Below, piece by piece: positions 58,772 through 64,000 of a stretch of DNA of 64,000 nt. The notes beneath the pieces were generated by a model that did not search any database, was not told where the DNA came from, and was given only the letters and a program-made list of their open reading frames with translations. Source of the stretch: Agrobacterium vitis. GTDB lineage: Bacteria > Pseudomonadota > Alphaproteobacteria > Rhizobiales > Rhizobiaceae. The stretch is taken from the NCBI RefSeq assembly GCF_014926405.1, contig NZ_JACXXJ020000002.1, positions 88,865 to 152,864 of the forward strand, written 5' to 3'. The position numbers and the translations under genes were made by a program. Numbering within the stretch: position 1 is the first letter of the stretch; every line of letters begins with the position of its first letter.

Positions 58772-59625
58772 CGTTTTCATCGCTCGATCGGGTTGCCATC
58801 AAGCCCCGGCGCATGCCGCCACTGTCGATCGTGCTTTTTGGATTCATGCCTTTGGCTGCAATGCTGCTGGTGGGGTTGTTCGGGCCTCTCCTGTTGACCG
58901 TCGATCCCAATCGACAGGATCTCGGTGCCGCTTATGCTTCTCCGTCCACCGACTATCTTCTGGGCGCCGACAATCTTGGACGATCCATCGCAGCCCGGCT
59001 GGTTGCAGGAACACGCATATCGCTCGGAATTGCCTTTGCCGGAGTGGTCGCTTCACTGGCCACCGGTCTGGTGCTCGGATTTCTGGCCGCGTTTCGGACG
59101 GGCTGGATGAGGCAGGTCATCATGCGCCTGTCCGACGTGATCATCGCCTGCCCCAGCCTATTGTTCGTCATTCTGGTTTCCGGCCTGTTGGGCGGCGGGA
59201 TCGGTCCGATTCTCTTTGGCCTCTGGATGTCGCAATGGCCAGGCTTCGCCCGCCTCACCGCAGCCATTACCGCGCGTGAACTGGCCACCGATCATGTCGA
59301 GGCCTCCCGTCTGCTCGGGTTCGGTTCGGTCTACATATTCCGCACACACGTCCTGCCGGCAATTGTCCCCTATCTTTCCTCCCTCGGCGTTTTGACTGTT
59401 GGCGCCAACGTCCTGACGATTTCGTCGGTCGGCTTCCTCGGTCTTGGCCTTCGTCCCCCGGATGCCGAATGGGGCGGTATGATCGCCGGAACCATGACCT
59501 TCTTCCGCACCTATCCTCACATGGTGCTGGCTCCGGCCGGTGCCATTCTGATCTGCACACTCTCGGCAACGCTGATCGGCGAATATTACAGCGCCCGTCG
59601 CCAGGGGATCGAGGAGGTTGTCTAG
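58768..59625 (+). CDS. ABC importer permease 2 (DppC/CntC type)
   Basis: 285 residues. DppC-type permease with the N-terminal loop LLTVDPNRQDLGAAYASPST and LLGADNLGRSIAARLVAG (the GTDxxGRD-like motif), and the EAA loop EASRLLGFGSVYIFRTHVLP. Six membrane helices. Overlaps the upstream permease by four bases and is followed directly by the ATPase gene. Confidence 0.92.
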   Translation: MTFSSLDRVAIKPRRMPPLSIVLFGFMPLAAMLLVGLFGPLLLTVDPNRQDLGAAYASPSTDYLLGADNLGRSIAARLVAGTRISLGIAFAGVVASLATGLVLGFLAAFRTGWMRQVIMRLSDVIIACPSLLFVILVSGLLGGGIGPILFGLWMSQWPGFARLTAAITARELATDHVEASRLLGFGSVYIFRTHVLPAIVPYLSSLGVLTVGANVLTISSVGFLGLGLRPPDAEWGGMIAGTMTFFRTYPHMVLAPAGAILICTLSATLIGEYYSARRQGIEEVV

Positions 59626-61074
59626 GTGAGCACCCTTGCTGTCGAACGGCTGACGATCGCAACGCCTGATCGTGTCATCGTGGAAAACATTTCGCTCAGC
59701 GTGGCTGCCGGCGAAATCCTGGCCGTCCTCGGCGAAACAGGCAGCGGCAAAAGCCTGATCGGCAGCGCCATCATGGGTCTCATTCCGGGCGGCGTTTCGG
59801 TCTCTGGCCGCATCATCGTCAACGGGCGCATCTATGACGCCGCCGACCGCACAGCACTTAGGTCTCTATGGGCGAAAGACCTCTTCCTGCTTCCCCAGGA
59901 GCCGCTCAACGCGCTTGCGCCCCTGCTGAGCGCAAAGTCTCAGGTCGGCGAGCAAATTCAGTCGCCACGACGATCACATGAAGCCGGCGCAGCACTCTCG
60001 GCCATGCAACTGGATGCTGAACACCATGACAAGCGTCCATTCGAACTGTCCGGAGGCATGGCGCAGCGTGTGATGGCAGCGATCGCTTCCGTGACCAGTG
60101 CCGGCATCGTCCTCGTAGACGAACCGACCAAGGGTCTCGATGCGGACCGGCGCGATGTTGTGGCCCAGGTATTCAGCGCGTTGCGAAAGAGCGGTCGCGC
60201 GATCCTCCTCATCACTCACGATATCGCGCTTGTCCGGTCACTGGCCGATCAGATCGCCTTTCTCGACGAACGCTCGATCATAGAGTCCGGACTTGCGAAA
60301 GAAATCCTGAGGGATCCCCGCACGGATTATGCGCGTCGGTACATCGCAAGCGATCCCGCAACGTGGGAACCCCGCCCCTATGCGCGGTCAACGACTGCGA
60401 AAGTCATCGAGGCCGATCACCTGCGCATCGGTATCGGCAGCAGAATTCTGGCGGACGATCTAAATTTTCATTGCCATGCCGGGCATATTTCGGCCCTCCT
60501 GGGCAAGAGTGGTATCGGAAAGACGACCCTGGGCAGAACGCTGCTCGGACAGGCCTCCCCCCTTGGGGGGATCATCCGGCGGCCGACAGCGGCACGTGGC
60601 GGCTCCCTTCAAAAGCTCCATCAGGATCCGACGCGGGTGTTCTCGCCGTGGCAGTCGCTCGGGCGTAGCCTCGAAGATTTGCGTCGCCTGCCAGACGGCG
60701 ACCGCGGCTTCGGCGAAGTCCCCGGATTGATGCAGCGCTTTGGCCTGCGTCACGACTTGCTTCATCGCCGCCCGCATCAAATCAGCGGTGGTGAAGCGCA
60801 ACGCCTGGCACTTGTCCGCATTCTAGCGATGAGGCCGACGATGCTGATTGCCGACGAGCCGACGTCGCGCCTCGATCCTCCGGTGCAGGAGCAGGTTATT
60901 CGTCATCTGCGCAAAGTCGCCGACGAGGACGAGTTGGCGATCCTGCTCATCACCCATGATCGGGACCTGAGCACAGCGATAGCGGACCGCCGCATGCTGA
61001 TGGTGGCGGATGATAAGGCCCCCGCGTCGTTGATCGACGTCACGAGATCGAAACCGAGCAGTCTTCCTACTTGA
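59626..61074 (+). CDS. Fused double ATPase of the importer (DppD-DppF type)
   Basis: 482 residues from a GTG at 59626. Two ABC domains lie in one chain: Walker A GETGSGKSLIGSAIMG, signature LSGGMAQRVM and Walker B IVLVDEPTKGLD for the first; GKSGIGKTTLGRTLLG, ISGGEAQRLALVRI and MLIADEPTSRLD for the second. The second domain is compact: the C-terminal oligopeptide-binding extension of DppF is missing. The fusion supplies both ATPases needed by the two permeases. All motifs are intact, so it is probably functional. Confidence 0.9.
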   Translation: MSTLAVERLTIATPDRVIVENISLSVAAGEILAVLGETGSGKSLIGSAIMGLIPGGVSVSGRIIVNGRIYDAADRTALRSLWAKDLFLLPQEPLNALAPLLSAKSQVGEQIQSPRRSHEAGAALSAMQLDAEHHDKRPFELSGGMAQRVMAAIASVTSAGIVLVDEPTKGLDADRRDVVAQVFSALRKSGRAILLITHDIALVRSLADQIAFLDERSIIESGLAKEILRDPRTDYARRYIASDPATWEPRPYARSTTAKVIEADHLRIGIGSRILADDLNFHCHAGHISALLGKSGIGKTTLGRTLLGQASPLGGIIRRPTAARGGSLQKLHQDPTRVFSPWQSLGRSLEDLRRLPDGDRGFGEVPGLMQRFGLRHDLLHRRPHQISGGEAQRLALVRILAMRPTMLIADEPTSRLDPPVQEQVIRHLRKVADEDELAILLITHDRDLSTAIADRRMLMVADDKAPASLIDVTRSKPSSLPT

Positions 61075-61114
61075 CGTAATGGACATTACCTTCCCCGTAG
61101 TGTAATTTAAATAA

Positions 61115-61130
61115 CGTAGTCAACGCTACG
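61115..61130. promoter_or_regulatory. Inverted repeat upstream of the ABC exporter gene
   Basis: CGTAG-TCAACG-CTACG in the 85-base AT-rich gap 61075-61159, with a further CGTAG at 61096-61100. It is a possible operator or part of a promoter; the match to the repeat at 56123 is only partial. Confidence 0.3.
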
Positions 61131-61159
61131 CTTCGTGAACGCCTCGGTAGGACATAAAC

Positions 61160-64000
61160 ATGCATTTTGACGCCCAACTCTGGGCGGCGACGAAGGGCTT
61201 CCGGGCCCGAATCGCCGCAGCCATCGCCCTCGGATTTGTTTCGCTGGCACTCGGCATCGCAAGGTTCATTATCCTCGGCTGGCTGATCGCGCGTCTGTTC
61301 GAAGGCGCGCCCTTGGCCGATCAGTTGGTTGCCATTGCCATACTCGTGGCGGTCATCCTGTCACGCATGGGTCTTGAATACTGGCGCGCGATGGTGGCGC
61401 ATCGCACGGCAGCACTCATTCAGGACCGGGTCCGGCTCAGCCTCTTCGATCAGATCGTGCGGCTGGGACCGGCATGGCTCGCCGAGCGCCGGACGGGCAG
61501 TATAGCCCTTTCGACAATTGATGGTGTCGAACAACTCCAGGCGTTTTTCGGCCAGTTTATCCCACAGGTCGCCATCGCCTTTCTGGCGCCCGTGCTGCTG
61601 TTTGCGGTCCTGTCGTTCTGGGACGTCCCCGTCGCAGCCGTGATCTCGGTGGCCGCCATTCTCGCCTTGATCTTTCCGGTGGTCCTCAAGCGTATTGGCG
61701 AACAGTCGACGCTACGCCGCGTGCGCTCCTTCAAAGCCTTCGGTGCGGATTTTCTCGATGCCGTGCAAGGCTTGCCAACCCTCAAGGCGTTCGGCCAAAG
61801 CGCCGCGTTCGGCGAGCGGCTTGCCCTGAAAGCAAACCAGTTGGCCGACAGCACGATGTTTGTCCTGCAAGCTGCCCTTATGAGCCGGGCATTCACGGAC
61901 CTCGCCATCGCCGGCGGTGCGGCTGCCGCCATTGCGCTTGGCGCGTGGCGCGTCAGCCACGGGGACATGAGTATCGAAGCCTTGCTTATCGTGTTGATGG
62001 CTGGGACAGAGGTGTTCCGGCCCTTACGCGATCTGCGCTCCCTACTCCATCGGGGCATGATGGCCAACGCAGCCGCCGTGGGGATCAAGGCGTTGCTGCA
62101 GGCGACACCACCGCGCCCACCACGCGAAACCTCTGCCACTCCGGATATCGAGCCGTCAATATCCTTTGATAATGTCCAGTTCAGCTATTCGGTCGAACGC
62201 GGCGCAGCCCTGAAGGGCGTCTCTTTCGACGTCAGGGCAGGCGAGCGCATCGGCATTGTCGGCTACAGCGGTTCGGGAAAATCGACCATCGTCAAGCTTC
62301 TGCTGCGTTTCTACGACGCTGACACCGGTACGATCCGCATTGGTGGGCACGATGTCACAACGCTGGCTGCCGATCACATCCGCGATCAGATCGCCGTGGT
62401 CCAACAGGATACCTATCTTTTTTACGGATCGGTCGAAGACAACATCCGTATCGCCCGTCCCGACGCGACACCGCAACAGGTGGAGGCCGCTGCGCATGCA
62501 GCCAACGCCCATCAGTTTATTGCTTCGCTTCCGCAGGGCTATCGCACAATCATCGGGGAACGTGGCTTGCGACTGTCGGGCGGTCAACGACAGCGTATAG
62601 CGATTGCCCGCGCAGTCTTGAGAGATGCTCCCATTCTCATCCTCGACGAAGCACTCTCGTCGGTCGACGCTGAAAACGAAAGCATTATCCAGACCGCACT
62701 TGATGATCTCTCCAGGGAGCGGACGACTGTCGTGCTCGCGCATCGCCTGTCGAGCGTGATCGATGCTGACCGTATCCTCGTGGTTTCCGATGGCCTGATC
62801 GCCGATAGCGGCACCCATGCCGAACTGATCGCCCGCGACGGCCCGTACCGGAAACTCATGGCCGAACAGATCGAACTCAATGAAAGTGACGCCTTGCTGG
62901 ACTTCGGCACGGCCGTCGCACCCGAGAAAGAACGCCCGGCCACTATCGCGACGACATCCTCGGCAAAACCTCAACTGACCGAAGGGGAGAGGATAGCAGC
63001 GGGCCTGACCTCATTCCAGACCTTGGGAACGCTGTTCAAACTGATCGGGCCCTGGCGCAAGCAATTGATCCTCACCGTCACCTCCGGCGTGGGACGTGTC
63101 TATGCCTTGATCGGCGTCAGCACGCTCAGCGCTTTGACAGTGGCGGCAATCAAGACGGGCACCCCATTCGGCTCGTATGTCGCCTGGATGGTGGCGCTGG
63201 TGCCTCTGGCAGCGTTCCTGCAATGGAATGAATCGTGGCGCTCCCACGACATGGCCTACAGACTGCTCGCCCAGATGCGTGTCGATCTCTACTACGCCCT
63301 GGAAAAGCTCGCGCCGGCCTATCTTCTGAAGCGGCGGTCAGGCGACCTAGTCTCCCTCGGAACGCAAGACGTCGAGACGGTCGAGTATTTCTTCGCTCAC
63401 GTCGTGGCGCCGGCGATGGTGGCGCTCCTGATACCACTGACAGTTCTGATCGCTCTCACCTTCATCGCCTGGCCAACGGCGGTCGTGTTGTTGCCATTCC
63501 TGGTTTATGCCGCCCTCGCGCCAGTGTTTGAGCGACGCAAGGTTGATGCCCTCGGCGGCCAGGCTCGCGCCGAACTGGGTGGCCTCAATGCCTTTGTCGT
63601 GGACACAGTGCAAGGCATGGGCGAACTCATCGCCTTTCGCGCGGTTGCTGCGCGCCGGAAGGTCTTTCACGATCAGACGGCGGAGTATCAGCGCACGAGA
63701 GTGGCGCTCAATGCGGACCTGTCGTTCCAGACGGCCAGGCAGGAGGTGGTATCCGCCCTCGGATCTGCGGCAGTGCTGGTCACTGCGGCCTTCATGATCC
63801 ATAGCCATGCGTTCGAGCCGACGCTTCTCCCGCTGGTCGCCTTGCTATCGTCCGCAGCCTTCCTGCCCGTGTCGGAACTGGCGCAGGCGGCACGACAGCT
63901 GGCAGACTCGATCGCGTCCACGCGGCGCGTTCATGCCGTCCATGTCGAGCCCATTCCGGTTGTCGACGGTCCAATGCTCCTGCCCGAAACAGCCGGTGGA
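61160..64000 (+). CDS. Double-length ABC exporter (partial; runs off the window)
   Basis: An uninterrupted frame of 947 codons from the ATG at 61160 to the window edge. Two half-transporters are fused. The first has six membrane helices (IALGFVSLALGIARFIILGW onward) and a complete ATPase: GYSGSGKSTIVKLLLRF near residue 370, LSGGQRQRIAIARAVLRD and LILDEALSSVDAENES with the catalytic Glu and D-loop. The second membrane domain starts near residue 625 (IGPWRKQLILTVTSGVGRVY); its ATPase is outside. Resembles CydDC- and siderophore-type exporters. It follows the importer operon in the same direction and probably exports the cluster's product. Confidence 0.9.
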   Translation, partial: MHFDAQLWAATKGFRARIAAAIALGFVSLALGIARFIILGWLIARLFEGAPLADQLVAIAILVAVILSRMGLEYWRAMVAHRTAALIQDRVRLSLFDQIVRLGPAWLAERRTGSIALSTIDGVEQLQAFFGQFIPQVAIAFLAPVLLFAVLSFWDVPVAAVISVAAILALIFPVVLKRIGEQSTLRRVRSFKAFGADFLDAVQGLPTLKAFGQSAAFGERLALKANQLADSTMFVLQAALMSRAFTDLAIAGGAAAAIALGAWRVSHGDMSIEALLIVLMAGTEVFRPLRDLRSLLHRGMMANAAAVGIKALLQATPPRPPRETSATPDIEPSISFDNVQFSYSVERGAALKGVSFDVRAGERIGIVGYSGSGKSTIVKLLLRFYDADTGTIRIGGHDVTTLAADHIRDQIAVVQQDTYLFYGSVEDNIRIARPDATPQQVEAAAHAANAHQFIASLPQGYRTIIGERGLRLSGGQRQRIAIARAVLRDAPILILDEALSSVDAENESIIQTALDDLSRERTTVVLAHRLSSVIDADRILVVSDGLIADSGTHAELIARDGPYRKLMAEQIELNESDALLDFGTAVAPEKERPATIATTSSAKPQLTEGERIAAGLTSFQTLGTLFKLIGPWRKQLILTVTSGVGRVYALIGVSTLSALTVAAIKTGTPFGSYVAWMVALVPLAAFLQWNESWRSHDMAYRLLAQMRVDLYYALEKLAPAYLLKRRSGDLVSLGTQDVETVEYFFAHVVAPAMVALLIPLTVLIALTFIAWPTAVVLLPFLVYAALAPVFERRKVDALGGQARAELGGLNAFVVDTVQGMGELIAFRAVAARRKVFHDQTAEYQRTRVALNADLSFQTARQEVVSALGSAAVLVTAAFMIHSHAFEPTLLPLVALLSSAAFLPVSELAQAARQLADSIASTRRVHAVHVEPIPVVDGPMLLPETAGG

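Overview
The window looks like part of a large accessory plasmid of the Rhizobium/Agrobacterium group (Rhizobiaceae). It carries a Ti-type vir region (virB1-B4, virA, a P450, virJ, a virR/trmO-type gene, virF) and a Ti/rhizobial conjugation cluster (traM, traH, traF, traB, traA, oriT, traC, traD, traG) with a perfect TraR-type tra box. I saw no T-DNA border, nod, nif, rRNA or tRNA gene, so tumour-inducing, root-inducing and symbiotic plasmids cannot be told apart here. All assignments rest on reading the sequence and on recalled family features; no database search was run.

Layout. 1-7.75 kb (minus strand): partial virB4, virB3, virB2, virB1, a virB promoter with a vir-box match, virA, and a P450 behind a decayed aminotransferase gene. 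8.2-10.1 kb: a GC-rich kup potassium transporter. 10.5-17 kb: vir accessory genes (virJ, virR/trmO type, virF with its own vir box) among debris, including a frameshifted traR, an IS66 fragment and an EamA transporter remnant. 17.5-25.5 kb: traM, a parDE toxin-antitoxin pair, traHBFA, oriT with a 28-bp tandem duplication, and traCDG. TraA has an in-frame internal deletion that removes the relaxase histidine triad and the helicase, so this conjugation system looks disabled or dependent on genes elsewhere.

25.6-43.7 kb is a mosaic accessory region: a PLD-fold protein, a WGR protein, an HU gene split by a group II intron, two partial copies of a DUF736 locus flanking a small island (an unknown protein, a frameshifted gene and a zeta-type toxin-antitoxin pair), a frameshifted PP-loop protein, and an ardC antirestriction gene split exactly after its zinc-binding HETLH motif by a RIT-like tyrosine-recombinase element carrying an alpha/beta hydrolase. 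Several conserved plasmid hypotheticals follow. A second element with three adjacent tyrosine recombinases lies at 43.7-46.7 kb; its right end is lost and joined to the 3' end of an aminotransferase gene.

46.7-64 kb (plus strand) is the most interesting part: a compact, largely overlapping gene set that combines a probable cytidylyltransferase, a SerA-like dehydrogenase, a CDP-alcohol phosphotransferase, SbnI/SerK-, SbnB- and SbnA-like enzymes (the L-2,3-diaminopropionate route of staphyloferrin B), a type III PLP decarboxylase, a TIM-barrel protein, an RpiR regulator, a peptide/nickel/opine-type ABC importer with a fused double ATPase, and a double-length ABC exporter cut by the window edge. 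No NIS or NRPS assembly enzyme is visible. My inference is a secreted and re-imported small molecule, possibly a metallophore or opine-like compound, built from diaminopropionate and perhaps a CDP-activated alcohol phosphate.
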